A stretch of DNA of 47,844 bases from Actinomycetota bacterium (GTDB taxonomy: Bacteria; Actinomycetota; Actinomycetes; Actinomycetales; Microbacteriaceae), in the NCBI GenBank assembly GCA_009702455.1, contig WLIA01000007.1, positions 1 through 47,844 of the forward strand, written 5' to 3'. The notes beneath the pieces are model-generated. The model made no database searches. It saw only the letters and a program-made list of their open reading frames with translations, and had not been told where the DNA came from. Made by a program: the position numbers and the translations under genes. Below, in pieces: positions 26,057 through 37,821 of the stretch (the first letter of the stretch is position 1; each line of letters opens with the position of its first letter).

Positions 26057-26593
26057 GTGACTTCACGCACCGTCTTGAACAGCGACGACATTGGTCGCGC
26101 TATAACGCGCATCGCGCACGAGATTCTCGAATCGAATCACGGCACAGACGACCTAATCATTCTTGGGATTCCAACCCGCGGCGTTGTTTTAGCTGAGCGC
26201 ATTGCTGAAATCATCAGAAGAAACGGCTCGGCAATGCCCGCCGACTTTTTAGGTCGCATTGACATCACGATGCATCGTGATGATTTGGCCCGACAACCGG
26301 TTCGGGCAGTAAGCCCAACCAACATCCCGGCTGGTGGCATCGATGACAAAGTCGTGGTTCTAGTAGACGACGTCTTATTCACCGGCAGAACGGTAAGGGC
26401 GGCGCTAGACGCGCTGAATACAATCGGCCGCCCAAGAGCGGTTCGTCTCGCTGTTCTGGTTGATAGGGGCCACCGTCAACTTCCCATCCGAGCAGACTTC
26501 GTTGGTAAGAATCTTCCAACGGCCAAGGACGAACGAGTAAGCGTTCTGCTCAGCGACATCGACGGTAGCGAATCGGTGGTGATCGAACAGTGA
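26057..26593 (+). CDS. pyrR: Bifunctional pyr operon regulatory protein / uracil phosphoribosyltransferase PyrR
   Basis: PyrR senses UMP and binds pyr leader RNA; many members also have uracil phosphoribosyltransferase activity. The 178-residue chain has the PRPP-binding motif [12 protein letters not shown] (101-112) and the conserved [15 protein letters not shown] near 36-50. The GTG at 26057 has AAGGAGG at a 5-nt spacing. A GTG at 26051 overlaps the Shine-Dalgarno and is rejected. The 4-nt GTGA overlap with pyrB couples their translation, so control at the pyrR start would spread downstream. Confidence 0.96.
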   Translation: MTSRTVLNSDDIGRAITRIAHEILESNHGTDDLIILGIPTRGVVLAERIAEIIRRNGSAMPADFLGRIDITMHRDDLARQPVRAVSPTNIPAGGIDDKVVVLVDDVLFTGRTVRAALDALNTIGRPRAVRLAVLVDRGHRQLPIRADFVGKNLPTAKDERVSVLLSDIDGSESVVIEQ

Positions 26594-27543
26594 AGCATCT
26601 ACTGAGCACATCCGAGCTATCGCGTGAAGACGCGATTCACCTGCTCGATCTTTCAGATCAGATGGCAGAGGTAAACACCCGCGAAGTGAAGAAGCTGCCA
26701 ACGCTAAGGGGCAAAACAGTTGTCAATCTGTTTTACGAAGACTCGACACGCACCAAAACCTCATTCGAGCTCGCAGCGAAGCGATTGTCTGCCGATTTGA
26801 TCAACTTCTCGGCCAAGGGGTCGAGCGTCTCAAAGGGCGAAAGCCTCAAGGACACCGCACTAACGCTTGCTGCCGGGGGAGCAGATGCCTTCGTGATTAG
26901 ACACTCTGCATCTGGTGCTGCACACACTCTTGCTAACAGCGGTTGGATCAATGTTGCCGTTGTTAATGCAGGTGACGGAACTCATGAGCACCCAACCCAG
27001 GGTCTTCTAGATGCCATGACGATGCGTCGTCGAATTCATGGACTGGGCGCTACAGCACAGCGTGATCTCAGCGGAGTATCGGTTTTGATAGTCGGCGATA
27101 TTCTCCACTCGAGAGTTGCCCGCTCAAACATCCATCTGCTCAAGCTGCTAGGAGCAAAGGTGACTCTTGTTGGCCCATCAACTTTGATGCCACACACAGA
27201 ATTGTTCGAGGTCGATGTGAATCTAGATTTTGACGATGCTCTTGCCGCCAACCCAGACGTCGTCATGATGTTGAGAATTCAGACAGAGCGCATGAGTGGA
27301 AACTTTTTTCCGAGCGAACGCGAGTATGTTCGCAACTGGGGACTCACCGCCGAAAGATTCGCTCGACTTAAACCCAAGACGTTGATCATGCATCCTGGCC
27401 CGATGATTCGCGGATTAGAAATTTGCAGCGAAGCGGCAGACAGCCCGCAGTCGACAATCGTCGAGCAGGTAGCAAATGGTATTTCGGTTCGAATGGCTGT
27501 TCTCTACAGCCTGATTTCAGGAGAGAGGTCATTGGATGTCTAG
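26590..27543 (+). CDS. pyrB: Aspartate carbamoyltransferase catalytic subunit
   Basis: PyrB joins carbamoyl phosphate and aspartate, the first committed step of pyrimidine synthesis. The 317-residue protein has the carbamoyl-phosphate motif [10 protein letters not shown] (51-60), the family [12 protein letters not shown] motif, and the aspartate-binding segment MMLRIQTER. No pyrI regulatory subunit gene is nearby, as usual in actinobacteria. The GTG start overlaps pyrR and the stop overlaps pyrC by 8 nt. Confidence 0.97.
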   Translation: MKHLLSTSELSREDAIHLLDLSDQMAEVNTREVKKLPTLRGKTVVNLFYEDSTRTKTSFELAAKRLSADLINFSAKGSSVSKGESLKDTALTLAAGGADAFVIRHSASGAAHTLANSGWINVAVVNAGDGTHEHPTQGLLDAMTMRRRIHGLGATAQRDLSGVSVLIVGDILHSRVARSNIHLLKLLGAKVTLVGPSTLMPHTELFEVDVNLDFDDALAANPDVVMMLRIQTERMSGNFFPSEREYVRNWGLTAERFARLKPKTLIMHPGPMIRGLEICSEAADSPQSTIVEQVANGISVRMAVLYSLISGERSLDV

Positions 27544-28828
27544 TTTCGTTCTCAGAGGCGCAGTCTTTGCCGATGATTCAGTCGCAGACGTGCTAGTCGC
27601 AGACGGGCGCATTGTCGAGATTGGCAATAACCTGCAAGGTGATGAGGTGATCGACTGCACCGGCTTGCGCCTGCTGCCTGGCTTTGTTGATTTGCACACT
27701 CACCTTAGAGAGCCCGGCTTTGAAGCTAGCGAAACAGTGCTCACGGGTTCGCAGTCGGCTGCGCTCGGCGGTTACACAGCTGTACACGCGATGGCCAACA
27801 CCAACCCGGTGGCCGACAACGCAGCGGTAGTCGAGATGGTTCGCAACCTTGGCGCGCGTGCGGGTTACGTTGAGGTGTTTCCGATTGGAGCCGTAACAAA
27901 GGGCCTTGAGGGCGCTCAGATGGCTGAATTGGGCCTAATGAATCAGTCTCAAGCGCAGGTCAAGGTTTTCAGCGATGACGGTAAATGCGTTAGCGACGCC
28001 CTGGTTATGAAGCGCGCTCTTGAGTATGTGAAGAGTTTTGACGGTGTGATCGCACAGCACGCGCAAGAGCCAAAACTCACTGACGGCTCGCAAATGAACG
28101 ATTCTGAACTGAGCGCGGTGCTAGGGCTAAAGGGATGGCCGGCGGTTGCTGAAGAGTCGATAATCGCTCGCGATGTTTTGCTTGCCGAACACACCGGCGC
28201 TCGACTGCACATCTGTCACCTCTCGACAGCTGGTTCGGTCGAGGTTATTCGATGGGCAAAGTCACGGGGTATAAATGTCACAGCCGAGGTGACACCGCAC
28301 CACCTCATGCTCACCGAACAGCTTGTGAGCGAATACAACCCGCTTTACAAGGTAAACCCCCCGTTGAGAAAGCAATCAGATGTTCTTGCTCTTCGCGAGG
28401 CCTTGATTGACGGAACCATCGACATTATTGCAACCGATCACGCTCCACATGCGGCCGAACTAAAGGACTGTGAGTTTTCTGCGGCTGCTTTTGGCATGGT
28501 TGGCCTAGAGACTGCAGCAGCTGTAGCGCAGAACGTACTTATCGAATCTGGCAGATCGAACTGGCAGAGATTTGCCGAAGTCATGTCGCACAACCCAGCG
28601 CGCATTGGTCGCGACGAGAACCAAGGCGAGGCGATTGCGGTAGGAGCCGTTGCGAATCTGACACTGATCGACGCCGAAGCAGTCAGGACTATAGCCGCAC
28701 AAACAGCGAGCAAGAGCTCAAACAACCCATACCAGGGATTGCAACTAAAGGGAAAAGTAGTGCACACGATTTATCGCGGTCAATTCACAGTGCGAAACTC
28801 AGAGCTTCAGAAAGTAGTTTCAGCATGA
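27536..28828 (+). CDS. pyrC: Dihydroorotase
   Basis: PyrC cyclises N-carbamoyl-aspartate to dihydroorotate. The 430-residue size and motifs fit the class I enzymes that accompany active-type PyrB. Metal ligands are in [10 protein letters not shown] (H54, H56). The bridging Asp lies in KVFSDDGKC, where class II enzymes have a carbamylated Lys. Further ligands are in AQHAQEP and HICHLST, and the catalytic Asp is in ATDHAPH. The ATG overlaps pyrB by 8 nt and the stop overlaps the next gene by 4 nt. Confidence 0.97.
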   Translation: MSSFVLRGAVFADDSVADVLVADGRIVEIGNNLQGDEVIDCTGLRLLPGFVDLHTHLREPGFEASETVLTGSQSAALGGYTAVHAMANTNPVADNAAVVEMVRNLGARAGYVEVFPIGAVTKGLEGAQMAELGLMNQSQAQVKVFSDDGKCVSDALVMKRALEYVKSFDGVIAQHAQEPKLTDGSQMNDSELSAVLGLKGWPAVAEESIIARDVLLAEHTGARLHICHLSTAGSVEVIRWAKSRGINVTAEVTPHHLMLTEQLVSEYNPLYKVNPPLRKQSDVLALREALIDGTIDIIATDHAPHAAELKDCEFSAAAFGMVGLETAAAVAQNVLIESGRSNWQRFAEVMSHNPARIGRDENQGEAIAVGAVANLTLIDAEAVRTIAAQTASKSSNNPYQGLQLKGKVVHTIYRGQFTVRNSELQKVVSA

Positions 28829-29328
28829 GCCAGAGAGACATAGTCGCGATTTTCAGCGCACTGTTGTTTTTAGCGCTTATTGCGCTTGCGGTCACTGCGA
28901 TAAAGCGTCGCGCTCAGAAACAGCTCGCTATTGGCAACTTGACACCGATTGATGCAATTTCAGGAGCAATTGTTGCCGAGGCTTTAGGTTTTTACGTATC
29001 AACTGTATTCGCGGCAAAGCCGCTAGAGAGACTCGTCAGCCACGGTTTGTTGCATAGGGGCAAGGCCGAGTTAGTCGTGAGGGCCGACGGCATCCAAGTC
29101 AGCAGGCTCGGCGAGACTTCATTTGGCATCGCTACAAGTGCCATAACAAATGTCTCGAGGGCATCTGCCACAATCGACCGAGGTGTCGAACAGTCAGGCT
29201 TGCTAGCAATTAGCTGGACGCTTGGTGAAACAGAGGTAACCACAAACTTCAGGCTCGACGCAGCCGACGACACACAGGCGTTCTTCGAAAAACTCTCTCA
29301 ATTCAAAGGCATAGGTGCAGGCAAATGA
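28825..29328 (+). CDS. Membrane-anchored protein of the pyr operon (Rv1382-like position)
   Basis: A 167-residue protein with one N-terminal span (about 7-25), a positively charged KRRAQKQ after it, and a soluble beta-rich domain. A homologue-like gene occupies the same place between pyrC and carA in mycobacteria and other actinobacteria (Rv1382). The soluble part may be PH-like, but I do not recognise a catalytic motif. Both ends overlap neighbours by 4 nt, so it is translated in step with the pyrimidine enzymes. Function unknown. Confidence 0.7.
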   Translation: MSQRDIVAIFSALLFLALIALAVTAIKRRAQKQLAIGNLTPIDAISGAIVAEALGFYVSTVFAAKPLERLVSHGLLHRGKAELVVRADGIQVSRLGETSFGIATSAITNVSRASATIDRGVEQSGLLAISWTLGETEVTTNFRLDAADDTQAFFEKLSQFKGIGAGK

Positions 29329-30455
29329 GCTCAGCGTTTCTAGTTCTAGAAGACGGTCGCGTCTTCACGGGAGCACCGTATGGAAAGCAGGGCAGCAGCT
29401 TGGGTGAGCTGGTTTTCGCAACCGGCATGACCGGATATCAGGAGACCCTAACCGACCCCTCGTATGCCGGTCAAATAGTTGTTCAGACAGCCCCTCACAT
29501 TGGCAACACTGGTGTGAATCAAAAAGACGAGGAGTCTGACCGCATCTGGGTCGCCGGTTACGTGGTTCGTGACCCCTCAAGAATCGTTAGCAACTTTAGA
29601 GCAGAGAGCTCTCTTGACGACGAGTTAGTCAAACATCAGATTGTTGGAATCAGTGGGCTTGATACTCGCGCACTCACGCGTCACCTCAGGAGTGCGGGAG
29701 CAATGCGCGCCGGAATCTTCAGCGGTGCTGCAGCAGAGAAACCTCAAGACGAGCTTCTTTCGATTGTGCGTTCTTCGGTTGAGATGAAGGGTCAGTCACT
29801 CAGCGACGTGGTCAGCACGCATGAGAGATACATTGAAAAACCCACTGGTGAAAGCATCGGCACGGTTGCGATTGTCGACCTTGGAATCAAACGCTCAACG
29901 ATTGAACACATGCTAGCCAGAGACTTAACCGTTGAGGTGTTTCCTGCCACTGTCTCTGCCGAGGTCTTGCTTTCAAACCAACCTGATGCGGTTTTCTATT
30001 CCAATGGTCCTGGTGACCCTGAAGCAGCCGGAGATCAAGTTGAGGTTCTTCGCAAGGTTCTCGACCAAAAGATTCCCTTCTTTGGAATTTGCTTTGGAAA
30101 CCAGTTGCTAGGTCGCGCTCTCGGCTTTGAGACATTCAAGCTTCCGTTCGGTCATAGGGGTATCAATCAGCCGGTCATGGATAGAACTACGGGCAAAGTA
30201 GAGGTAACCGCCCACAATCATGGCTTCGCTGTAAAAACAGATGGATTAGATAACTTGCAGAGCGCTAATGGTTACGGTGGTGTGCGAGTTTCACACGTAT
30301 CGCTAAACGACGACTGCGTTGAGGGATTAGAGTGCCTCGACATTCCCGCCTTCTCAGTGCAGTACCACCCAGAAGCTGCGGCTGGGCCGCATGACAGCAA
30401 CTACCTCTTTGATCGACTCGTCGACCTAATCAAAGCAAACAAGAAGGTCAAATAA
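29325..30455 (+). CDS. carA: Carbamoyl-phosphate synthase small (glutaminase) subunit
   Basis: CarA releases ammonia from glutamine for carbamoyl phosphate synthesis by CarB. The 376-residue chain has the N-terminal CPSase domain ([21 protein letters not shown]). A class I amidotransferase domain follows, with SNGPGDP, the nucleophile cysteine C256 in [10 protein letters not shown] and the His-Glu pair in [19 protein letters not shown] is the common actinobacterial form. The last base of its stop is the first base of carB. Confidence 0.98.
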   Translation: MSSAFLVLEDGRVFTGAPYGKQGSSLGELVFATGMTGYQETLTDPSYAGQIVVQTAPHIGNTGVNQKDEESDRIWVAGYVVRDPSRIVSNFRAESSLDDELVKHQIVGISGLDTRALTRHLRSAGAMRAGIFSGAAAEKPQDELLSIVRSSVEMKGQSLSDVVSTHERYIEKPTGESIGTVAIVDLGIKRSTIEHMLARDLTVEVFPATVSAEVLLSNQPDAVFYSNGPGDPEAAGDQVEVLRKVLDQKIPFFGICFGNQLLGRALGFETFKLPFGHRGINQPVMDRTTGKVEVTAHNHGFAVKTDGLDNLQSANGYGGVRVSHVSLNDDCVEGLECLDIPAFSVQYHPEAAAGPHDSNYLFDRLVDLIKANKKVK

Positions 30456-33400
30456 TGCCAAAGCGTAGCGATATCAAAAGTGTTCTGGTCATCGGCTCTG
30501 GCCCGATCGTCATCGGTCAGGCCTGCGAGTTTGACTACTCTGGCACCCAGGCTTGCCGCGTGCTTCAGGAAGAGGGTATTCGAGTCATCTTGATTAACTC
30601 GAACCCGGCAACAATCATGACCGACCCAGACTTCGCAGATGCCACCTACGTCGAACCGATTACCCCTGAGGTTATCGAATCGATCATCATCAAGGAGCGA
30701 CCAGACGCAATTTTGCCGACTCTCGGTGGGCAAACTGCCCTGAACGCAGCAATGGCTCTCGACGAGCTGGGCATTCTCAAGAAGTACAACGTCGAACTCA
30801 TCGGCGCGAAGATTGAGGCAATCAAGAAGGGTGAAGACCGCCAGCTCTTCAAGCAACTGGTTCTCGATGCCGGTGCTGACGTTGCCAAATCAGTTATCGC
30901 CCACAACCTGGATGAGGTGCTGGCTGGAGCAGAAATCCTTGGCTACCCACTCGTAGTGCGTCCATCCTTCACAATGGGTGGATTAGGTTCGGGCTTCGCA
31001 TACAACGAGCAAGACCTGATTCGTATCTCGTCTGCTGGTTTGCAGGCGAGCCCAACAACCGAAGTTTTGCTTGAAGAGTCGATTCTCGGTTGGAAAGAGT
31101 ACGAACTCGAACTCATGCGCGACAAGAACGACAACTGTGTCGTGGTTTGCTCTATCGAGAATGTCGACCCGGTAGGCGTTCACACCGGCGACTCAATCAC
31201 TGTCGCGCCGGCGCTCACACTTACAGATCGCGAATACCAGAACCTGCGAGACATCGGCATTCAAATCATTCGAGATGTTGGCGTCGACACGGGCGGTTGC
31301 AACATTCAGTTCGCTGTTGATCCGGCCGACGGTCGAGTGATTGTTATTGAGATGAATCCGCGTGTTTCGAGATCATCGGCACTAGCTTCAAAAGCGACCG
31401 GTTTTCCTATTGCCAAAATTGCGGCAAAGTTGGCAATCGGCTACACGCTAGATGAGATTCCCAACGACATTACCAAGGTGACACCGGCAAGCTTTGAGCC
31501 AACTCTTGACTACGTGGTCGTGAAAGTTCCACGCTTCGCGTTCGAGAAGTTTCCGGCGGCCGACCCTACGCTAACCACGACGATGAAGTCAGTTGGCGAG
31601 GCAATGGCACTCGGCAGAAACTATACCCAAGCGCTGCAGAAGGCTCTCAGGAGCCTTGAACGTCGAGGTTCTTCATTCCACTGGACGGGACAACCGGGTG
31701 ATAAGGCCGCCCTGCTAGAGCAAATCAAGGTGCCAACCGACGGCCGCATAGTAGCCGCACAGCAGGCTCTTCGAGCCGGAGCGACGAACGAAGAAGTCTT
31801 CGAATCGACAAAGATTGATCCTTGGTTTATTGATCAGATGATTCTGATCAACGAGGTTGCAGAGTTCATCAAAACTGCAACGACATTCGGTGCTGAAGAA
31901 ATCAAACACGCAAAGAATCACGGATTCAGCGACAGTCAGCTAGCTCAGTTGCGAGACATCACCGAAGCCGAGGTGCGTGCGATTCGCCACTCGATTGGCT
32001 TGCGGCCGGTCTATAAGACCGTGGATACCTGTGCTGGAGAGTTTCCGGCTGAGACGCCGTATTACTACAGCACTTATGAGCAGGAGACCGAGGTCTCACC
32101 CTCGTCACGACGCAAGGTGGTTATTCTCGGGTCTGGCCCGAACCGCATAGGCCAGGGCGTCGAGTTCGACTATTCGTGCGTTCACGCGTCTTTTGCCCTT
32201 CGCGATGCCGGCTACGAAACCATCATGATTAACTGCAACCCAGAGACAGTGTCTACCGACTATGACACTAGCGATCGACTTTACTTTGAACCGCTAACAC
32301 TCGAAGACGTTATCGAAGTCATTCACGCTGAACAGCAGAGCGGTGAACTCGTTGGCGTCGTCGTGCAGCTCGGTGGGCAAACTGCTCTCGGGCTCGCGAA
32401 GGGTTTGAAAGAGGCTGGAATTCCAATTCTCGGAACGTCGCCAGAGGCCATCGATTTGGCAGAGGAACGCGGTTTGTTCCAGAAGATTCTCGACGAAGCC
32501 AAACTGCTTTCGCCGGCAAACGGCACCGCCATCAATCTAGACGAGGCCGTTGTGATTGCAGCACGCATCGGCTATCCGGTGTTGGTTAGACCTTCTTATG
32601 TTCTCGGTGGGCGAGGAATGGAAATTGTCTACGATCAGATTGCACTGGTTGATTACTTCGATCGCATCGCAGACCAGGGAATAGTTGGTTCAACGCATCC
32701 GCTTCTGGTTGATCGCTTTTTAGACGATGCCATCGAGATTGACATCGACGCACTCTATGACGGCGAGCAGCTCTACGTCGGCGGCGTAATGGAGCACATC
32801 GAAGAGGCGGGTATTCACTCGGGTGACTCGAGTTGCACTCTTCCACCAATCACGATGAGCTCTGCGCAAATTGGTCGTGTGCGTGAAGCAACGCTCGCGA
32901 TCGCCAAGGGCATCGGTGTTCGAGGTCTTCTAAACGTTCAGTTCGCACTTGCCAGCGATGTGCTCTACGTGCTCGAGGCGAATCCAAGAGCATCGAGAAC
33001 GGTTCCTTTCGTTTCGAAAGCGCTCGGCATTACGCTTGCCAAGGCTGCCGCGCGAGTGATGGTTGGTGAAAGCATCGATTCACTAATCGCAGACGGTGCA
33101 CTGCCAGCTAAAGACGGCACCTACATTCCAGCCGGGTCCGCGATTTCTGTTAAGGAGGCAGTGCTGCCATTCAAGCGCTTTGCAACCAAGGATGGGCGCT
33201 TCGTCGATTCGCTTCTCGGCCCTGAGATGCGTTCAACCGGCGAGGTTATGGGCATCGACGTTGATTTTCCGAAGGCATTTGCCAAGAGCCAGTCGGCGGC
33301 TGGTTCAGCTCTGCCTAAATCGGGCAGCATCTTCATATCGGTAGCCGACAGAGACAAGCCGCACCTGATGTTGCCGGTGAGAAGACTTCAGCAACTGGGC

Positions 33401-33751
33401 TACAAGGTTCTTGCCACCTCTGGCACAGCAGCCATTTTGGCCAGACACGGTATCGAGGTTCAGGTGGTTAGAAAGCACTCTGACCCTGACACAGTTCAGG
33501 GACCGTCGATTGTCGAACTAATCACCGCCGGCAAGGTTGACGTGGTTGTGAACACGCCGAGCGGCTCAGACGCACGCAAAGACGGCTACGAGATCAGAGC
33601 AGCGACAACGGCTGCCGATAAGGCGATCTTCACCACGATCGCCCAACTCAGCGCGGCCATCGGATCGTTTGAGGCCGTGATAGCTGGCCCATTCAGCGTA
33701 AAGTCGCTTCAAGATCACGCGAAAGACAGAAAGGCCGCACTTGGCAGCTAG
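30455..33751 (+). CDS. carB: Carbamoyl-phosphate synthase large subunit
   Basis: CarB makes carbamoyl phosphate from bicarbonate, ammonia and two ATP, feeding pyrimidine and arginine synthesis. The 1098 residues are normal. The two homologous ATP-grasp halves begin at [17 protein letters not shown] and at [17 protein letters not shown] (about 560). Each has an ATP-grasp domain with [15 protein letters not shown] or [16 protein letters not shown]-terminal MGS-like allosteric domain (about 940-1080) is where UMP or other effectors bind. The overlap with pyrF is 11 nt. Confidence 0.98.
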   Translation: MPKRSDIKSVLVIGSGPIVIGQACEFDYSGTQACRVLQEEGIRVILINSNPATIMTDPDFADATYVEPITPEVIESIIIKERPDAILPTLGGQTALNAAMALDELGILKKYNVELIGAKIEAIKKGEDRQLFKQLVLDAGADVAKSVIAHNLDEVLAGAEILGYPLVVRPSFTMGGLGSGFAYNEQDLIRISSAGLQASPTTEVLLEESILGWKEYELELMRDKNDNCVVVCSIENVDPVGVHTGDSITVAPALTLTDREYQNLRDIGIQIIRDVGVDTGGCNIQFAVDPADGRVIVIEMNPRVSRSSALASKATGFPIAKIAAKLAIGYTLDEIPNDITKVTPASFEPTLDYVVVKVPRFAFEKFPAADPTLTTTMKSVGEAMALGRNYTQALQKALRSLERRGSSFHWTGQPGDKAALLEQIKVPTDGRIVAAQQALRAGATNEEVFESTKIDPWFIDQMILINEVAEFIKTATTFGAEEIKHAKNHGFSDSQLAQLRDITEAEVRAIRHSIGLRPVYKTVDTCAGEFPAETPYYYSTYEQETEVSPSSRRKVVILGSGPNRIGQGVEFDYSCVHASFALRDAGYETIMINCNPETVSTDYDTSDRLYFEPLTLEDVIEVIHAEQQSGELVGVVVQLGGQTALGLAKGLKEAGIPILGTSPEAIDLAEERGLFQKILDEAKLLSPANGTAINLDEAVVIAARIGYPVLVRPSYVLGGRGMEIVYDQIALVDYFDRIADQGIVGSTHPLLVDRFLDDAIEIDIDALYDGEQLYVGGVMEHIEEAGIHSGDSSCTLPPITMSSAQIGRVREATLAIAKGIGVRGLLNVQFALASDVLYVLEANPRASRTVPFVSKALGITLAKAAARVMVGESIDSLIADGALPAKDGTYIPAGSAISVKEAVLPFKRFATKDGRFVDSLLGPEMRSTGEVMGIDVDFPKAFAKSQSAAGSALPKSGSIFISVADRDKPHLMLPVRRLQQLGYKVLATSGTAAILARHGIEVQVVRKHSDPDTVQGPSIVELITAGKVDVVVNTPSGSDARKDGYEIRAATTAADKAIFTTIAQLSAAIGSFEAVIAGPFSVKSLQDHAKDRKAALGS

Positions 33752-34595
33752 TTTCGGCGCTCGACTTGAGCAGAGCTTCGCGCAATACGGACAGCTCTGC
33801 GTCGGGGTAGACCCGCACGCCTCACTTCTTGAAGAGTGGGGTCTCGAACAGAGCATAGAGGGCTTGAAAACTTTCTCGATGTCGGTGCTCGAGGCATCGG
33901 TTGGTCGAGTTGGCATCATCAAGCCGCAGGTTGCATTCTTCGAGAAGTTCGGTTCCAGGGGTTTCGCGGTTCTAGAGCAATTCGCAGCAGAGGCGCAGGA
34001 AACCGACATCGTTGTCATCATGGATGCGAAACGCGGCGACATCGGCTCGACCATGAACGGTTACTTTGAAGCCTGGTTGGAAAAGGATGCCCCATTTGTC
34101 TGCGACGCACTGACGGTTAGCCCATTCTTAGGAATTGATTCACTGGCAGAGGTCATGAGCGAATCGCTAGAGCGTTCAAAGGGTCTCTTTGTGCTGGCTG
34201 CAACTTCAAACCCCGAGGGCAAGAGCATTCAGCGAGCCAAAATAGCCGAGTCAACAATCTCTGCTGAGATTCTTAAGCAACTTGATGCAATAAATGCCGT
34301 GAGCAAGAGCGGCGGCGCTCGACTCGGATCTTTCGGTGCCGTGGTCGGCGCTACATTGAATTTTGCTGCGAGTGGCATAACAAGTGTTCAGACTGACCAA
34401 GATTCTGCAACGCCGATACTTGCGCCCGGTTTCGGTGCTCAGGGAGCAAGTCTCTCAGAAGCGCGAGATCTTTTTCAGTCGGCGTCAAACCGAGTTATCG
34501 CGTCGGTCTCACGCAGTGTCACCGCTGTCGGCAAGAATTCACTGGTGGCGTCAATCGAACAGGCAAAGAGCGAGCTTCGAAAGGGGCTTTCTTGA
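33741..34595 (+). CDS. pyrF: Orotidine 5'-phosphate decarboxylase (type 2)
   Basis: PyrF decarboxylates OMP to UMP, the last step of the pathway. The 284-residue chain belongs to the longer type 2 group common in actinobacteria and mycobacteria. The catalytic Asp-Lys-Asp set is in [19 protein letters not shown] near the N-terminus and [10 protein letters not shown] bind the phosphate and base. The C-terminal phosphate loop reads LAPGFGAQG. The TTG start is preceded by GAAAGG. pyrD, the dihydroorotate dehydrogenase gene, is not in the window. Confidence 0.96.
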   Translation: MAASFGARLEQSFAQYGQLCVGVDPHASLLEEWGLEQSIEGLKTFSMSVLEASVGRVGIIKPQVAFFEKFGSRGFAVLEQFAAEAQETDIVVIMDAKRGDIGSTMNGYFEAWLEKDAPFVCDALTVSPFLGIDSLAEVMSESLERSKGLFVLAATSNPEGKSIQRAKIAESTISAEILKQLDAINAVSKSGGARLGSFGAVVGATLNFAASGITSVQTDQDSATPILAPGFGAQGASLSEARDLFQSASNRVIASVSRSVTAVGKNSLVASIEQAKSELRKGLS

Positions 34596-35146
34596 AAAGT
34601 CCAAAGCTATTGGTAATTGCAGGGCCGACAGCGGTCGGCAAGGGAACCGTCGCCCGGCGCATCCTTGAGACGAATTCGGACATCGTGCTAAGCGTCTCAG
34701 CGACCACCAGACAACCGCGTAAGGGTGAGGTTGATGGGGAGAGTTACTTTTTTCTCTCCGACGCCGAATTTGACCGATTGATCGAGTCTGGCCAGATGCT
34801 CGAATTCGCCGTGGTTCACGGCACGCACCGCTACGGAACCCCACGACAGCCCGTTTTGGCGGCCATTGAAGCCGGAAAGAACGTTCTGCTCGAAATAGAC
34901 ATCCAGGGCGCTAGCCAGGTCAAAGAGCAAATGCCCGAGGCAATCACCGTGTTTATAGCCCCACCGTCATGGGAGGAACTCGTTCGACGGCTCGAGGGTC
35001 GTGGCACCGAGGATTCGGTTGAAATGGAGCGCCGCCTGGCTACCGCCCGCATAGAACTTCAGGCCCAAGGCCAGTTTGACCACGTTGTAATCAACGATGA
35101 TGTAGCCAAATGTGCCCAGTCGGTCGTAGAATTGCTAAGCGCTTAA
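34592..35146 (+). CDS. gmk: Guanylate kinase
   Basis: Gmk phosphorylates GMP to GDP. The 184-residue protein has P-loop GPTAVGKGT (11-19), the GMP-binding [14 protein letters not shown] segment (about 38-51), YFFLS, and the [11 protein letters not shown] motif. The TTG start overlaps the pyrF stop by 4 nt (TTGA), with a GAAAGGGG-like Shine-Dalgarno about 6 nt before. In many actinobacteria the nucleoid protein gene mihF lies between pyrF and gmk; it is missing here. Confidence 0.97.
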   Translation: MKSPKLLVIAGPTAVGKGTVARRILETNSDIVLSVSATTRQPRKGEVDGESYFFLSDAEFDRLIESGQMLEFAVVHGTHRYGTPRQPVLAAIEAGKNVLLEIDIQGASQVKEQMPEAITVFIAPPSWEELVRRLEGRGTEDSVEMERRLATARIELQAQGQFDHVVINDDVAKCAQSVVELLSA

Positions 35147-35169
35147 GCGCCCTTTCAGAGAGAAATCAA

Positions 35170-35427
35170 ATGTCAGAAAAACTCGTTGGTATTGTTTCGC
35201 CATCAATCGATAACTTGCTTTCAAAGCCAGAAATCGCTTCGAAGTACGAGCTAGTGATCTTCGCATCAAAGCGCGCCCGCCAAATTAACGACTACTACTC
35301 TGCACTGCAAGACGGACACCTATTTCAGGTCGTTGGCCCGCTAGTCGACACCACAATCAACGAGAAGCCATTGACCATTGCTCTCAAAGAAATCGACCAG
35401 AACAAACTGGCTAAGAAGACTCTCTAA
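35170..35427 (+). CDS. rpoZ: DNA-directed RNA polymerase omega subunit
   Basis: Omega helps assemble RNA polymerase around the beta-prime subunit. The 85-residue protein has the expected small size, with the core segment [19 protein letters not shown] (about 24-42) and [12 protein letters not shown] near the end. The ATG at 35170 has AGAGAGAAA upstream and lies 23 nt after gmk; an open frame continues upstream into gmk without family similarity. The gmk-rpoZ-coaBC-metK order is strongly conserved in actinobacteria. Confidence 0.95.
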   Translation: MSEKLVGIVSPSIDNLLSKPEIASKYELVIFASKRARQINDYYSALQDGHLFQVVGPLVDTTINEKPLTIALKEIDQNKLAKKTL

Positions 35428-35439
35428 TCGAGTGATGTC

Positions 35440-36627
35440 GTGGCTCGCATAGTTCTCGGCATAACCGGGGGAATAGCGGCCTACAAGGCAACTGCTATCA
35501 TCCGCTTGCTAACCGAGCAGGGTCACAGCGTGAAGGTTATTCCAACCCAAAATGCCCTGCGTTTCATCGGCGCGACAACTCTTGAAGCGCTCTCACACAA
35601 CAGCGTTGATCCAGATCTCTACACGGATGTCGAGTCGGTCAAGCACATCGCCTTGGCTCAAGAGGCAGAGCTTGTAATTGTTGCTCCCGCTTCGGCGTCG
35701 TTTCTTGCGCGTACAGCTTCTGGCATTGCAGACGACTTGCTATCGAACACAATCTTGGCAACCAAAGCCCCGGTGCTAATCGCGCCAGCAATGCACACCG
35801 AGATGTTTCTCAATGAGGCGACACAAGCAAACATCAAGACACTCGAGAGTCGTGGTCTCGCGATTCTTGAACCCGCGATCGGTCGCCTTACCGGTGAAGA
35901 TTCTGGTATCGGTCGACTTCCTGAGCCCGAACAAATAGTCGAAGCAGCGCTCGCCCTACTCGAACCTAAAGATTTTCTTGGTAAGCACGTGGTTGTTACG
36001 GCCGGTGGCACGCAAGAGCCAATTGACCCGGTTCGATTTCTCGCAAATAGATCGTCAGGCATGCAGGGAGTCGCACTAGCGAAGGCAGCGTCTGCTAGAG
36101 GCGCTCGAGTCACATTAATCGGCGCTAACATCGCTGAGTTGCCGGGAGTGAGTTTTGTTTCTGTTTCGACTGCACTAGAACTGCAGAGCGCACTCGATGC
36201 CGTTCTCTCTGATTGCGATTACTTGATTATGACCGCTGCAGTCAGTGACTTCAGGGTTAAGCACGTATCTGACGTCAAGGTAAAGCGCTCGGTTGTCGGT
36301 CAGAACACAACCCTTGAACTAATTGCTAATCCCGACATCCTGCAGATGGCGGTTTCCAAAATCAACGATTTGGGTCTAGCCGTCAAGACTGTCGGCTTTG
36401 CGGCCGAAACAGCCTCAGACGTTTCGCAACTGAGACAACTCGCGGCTCACAAATTAATGGGCAAGGGCTGTGATCTTCTGGTAGCCAACGATGTGAGTGC
36501 TGGTCGGGTTTTTGGAGCGAGTGACAATTCGGTGCTGATTCTCACCAAAACCGGAATCGAGCGCAGCATTTCGGGAACTAAGACCGAGGTGGCGTCAGCG
36601 GTTCTAGATATACTTGGCGAGATATGA
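35440..36627 (+). CDS. coaBC: Bifunctional phosphopantothenoylcysteine decarboxylase/synthetase
   Basis: CoaBC couples cysteine to 4'-phosphopantothenate and decarboxylates the product, two steps of coenzyme A synthesis. The 395-residue fusion has an N-terminal flavoprotein decarboxylase half ([11 protein letters not shown], catalytic His in [18 protein letters not shown]). A C-terminal synthetase half starts near residue 183 ([24 protein letters not shown]), with a nucleotide-binding AAVSDFR and the KIK-like segment shortened. GTG start, 12 nt after rpoZ. The stop overlaps metK by 4 nt. Confidence 0.96.
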   Translation: MARIVLGITGGIAAYKATAIIRLLTEQGHSVKVIPTQNALRFIGATTLEALSHNSVDPDLYTDVESVKHIALAQEAELVIVAPASASFLARTASGIADDLLSNTILATKAPVLIAPAMHTEMFLNEATQANIKTLESRGLAILEPAIGRLTGEDSGIGRLPEPEQIVEAALALLEPKDFLGKHVVVTAGGTQEPIDPVRFLANRSSGMQGVALAKAASARGARVTLIGANIAELPGVSFVSVSTALELQSALDAVLSDCDYLIMTAAVSDFRVKHVSDVKVKRSVVGQNTTLELIANPDILQMAVSKINDLGLAVKTVGFAAETASDVSQLRQLAAHKLMGKGCDLLVANDVSAGRVFGASDNSVLILTKTGIERSISGTKTEVASAVLDILGEI

Positions 36628-37817
36628 CAAACATGAAGCTCTTTACCTCGGAATCGGTTACCGAGGGACATCCTGACAAGATCTGCGACCAGATCTCTGA
36701 CACGCTGCTAGACGCTATTCTCGAGCAAGACCCCAACGCTCGCGTTGCCATCGAGACAATGGTTACCACAGGCCTTGTGCACGTGGCCGGAGAGCTCACC
36801 ACCTCGGCATACGTAGAAATGCCGAAGCTAATTCGCGAAAAGATTGTAGAAATTGGTTACACCTCGAGCGAAATCGGCTTCGACGGTCTCAGCTGTGGTG
36901 TCTCAATGTCAATTGGGCAGCAATCTCCAGACATCGCGCAGGGTGTTGACGCAGGTCTTGAGGCTAGACAAGAGAACTCGAAAGACCCACTAGACGGGCA
37001 AGGCGCTGGTGACCAGGGCTTGATGTTCGGATATGCAACCGACGAGACCTATTCATTCATGCCAAGCGCAATTAGTTTGGCTCATCAACTGGCCGAGCGG
37101 CTCGCCTTTGTGCGCAAGGCCGGCCTAGTCGATTTCTTGAGACCGGATGGAAAGACTCAGGTGACGATTGGCTATGAAGACAACGTTCCAAAAACCATAG
37201 ACACGGTAGTTGTTTCTACACAGCACAACCAGTTTGTTTCACAGAGCGATGTTCAGGCCGCAGTTCGAGAACTTGTGATTGCGCCCATCCTAGAATCATC
37301 AACTCTTGATTCGAGCAGAGCGCGTTTTTTGATGAACCCAACCGGCAGCTTCGTTGTTGGTGGGCCAATGGGAGATGCAGGCCTTACCGGACGAAAGATC
37401 ATTGTCGACACCTACGGTGGCTGGGCTCGACATGGCGGCGGCGCTTTTAGCGGTAAAGATCCCTCGAAGGTTGATAGGTCTGCTGCTTACGCCATGCGTT
37501 GGGTGGCGAAGAACATAGTTGCTGCCGGGTTGGCAAAAAGGGCAGAAGTGCAGGTGGCTTATGCAATCGGCAAGGCGCAACCCGTAGCGCTGTATGTTGA
37601 AACTTTCGGAACCGCCACGGTCAGTGAAGAATCAATAGCTAAAGCCATTAGCGAGGTTTTCGACTTGAGGCCTAAGGCAATCATTGAGGCACTGAATCTG
37701 CTGCGACCGATTTACTCTGAAACGGCAACTTACGGTCACTTCGGTCGCGACCTTCCAAACTTCACCTGGGAGTGCCTAGACAAGGTTTCTGACCTTCAGC
37801 GAGCCGTTGGCATCTAG
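36624..37817 (+). CDS. metK: S-adenosylmethionine synthase
   Basis: MetK makes S-adenosylmethionine from methionine and ATP. The 397-residue chain has [16 protein letters not shown] with catalytic His16, [12 protein letters not shown], and the P-loop-like [19 protein letters not shown] (about 271 onward). The ATG at 36624 overlaps the coaBC stop as ATGA; an ATG at 36633 three codons later is possible. There is no room for a SAM riboswitch upstream, so any control acts on the longer operon. Confidence 0.98.
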   Translation: MTNMKLFTSESVTEGHPDKICDQISDTLLDAILEQDPNARVAIETMVTTGLVHVAGELTTSAYVEMPKLIREKIVEIGYTSSEIGFDGLSCGVSMSIGQQSPDIAQGVDAGLEARQENSKDPLDGQGAGDQGLMFGYATDETYSFMPSAISLAHQLAERLAFVRKAGLVDFLRPDGKTQVTIGYEDNVPKTIDTVVVSTQHNQFVSQSDVQAAVRELVIAPILESSTLDSSRARFLMNPTGSFVVGGPMGDAGLTGRKIIVDTYGGWARHGGGAFSGKDPSKVDRSAAYAMRWVAKNIVAAGLAKRAEVQVAYAIGKAQPVALYVETFGTATVSEESIAKAISEVFDLRPKAIIEALNLLRPIYSETATYGHFGRDLPNFTWECLDKVSDLQRAVGI

Positions 37818-37821
37818 TCAG

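Noticed and set aside
36600-36630. SAM riboswitch for metK
   Set aside because: metK overlaps coaBC by 4 nt; there is no untranslated leader for a riboswitch.
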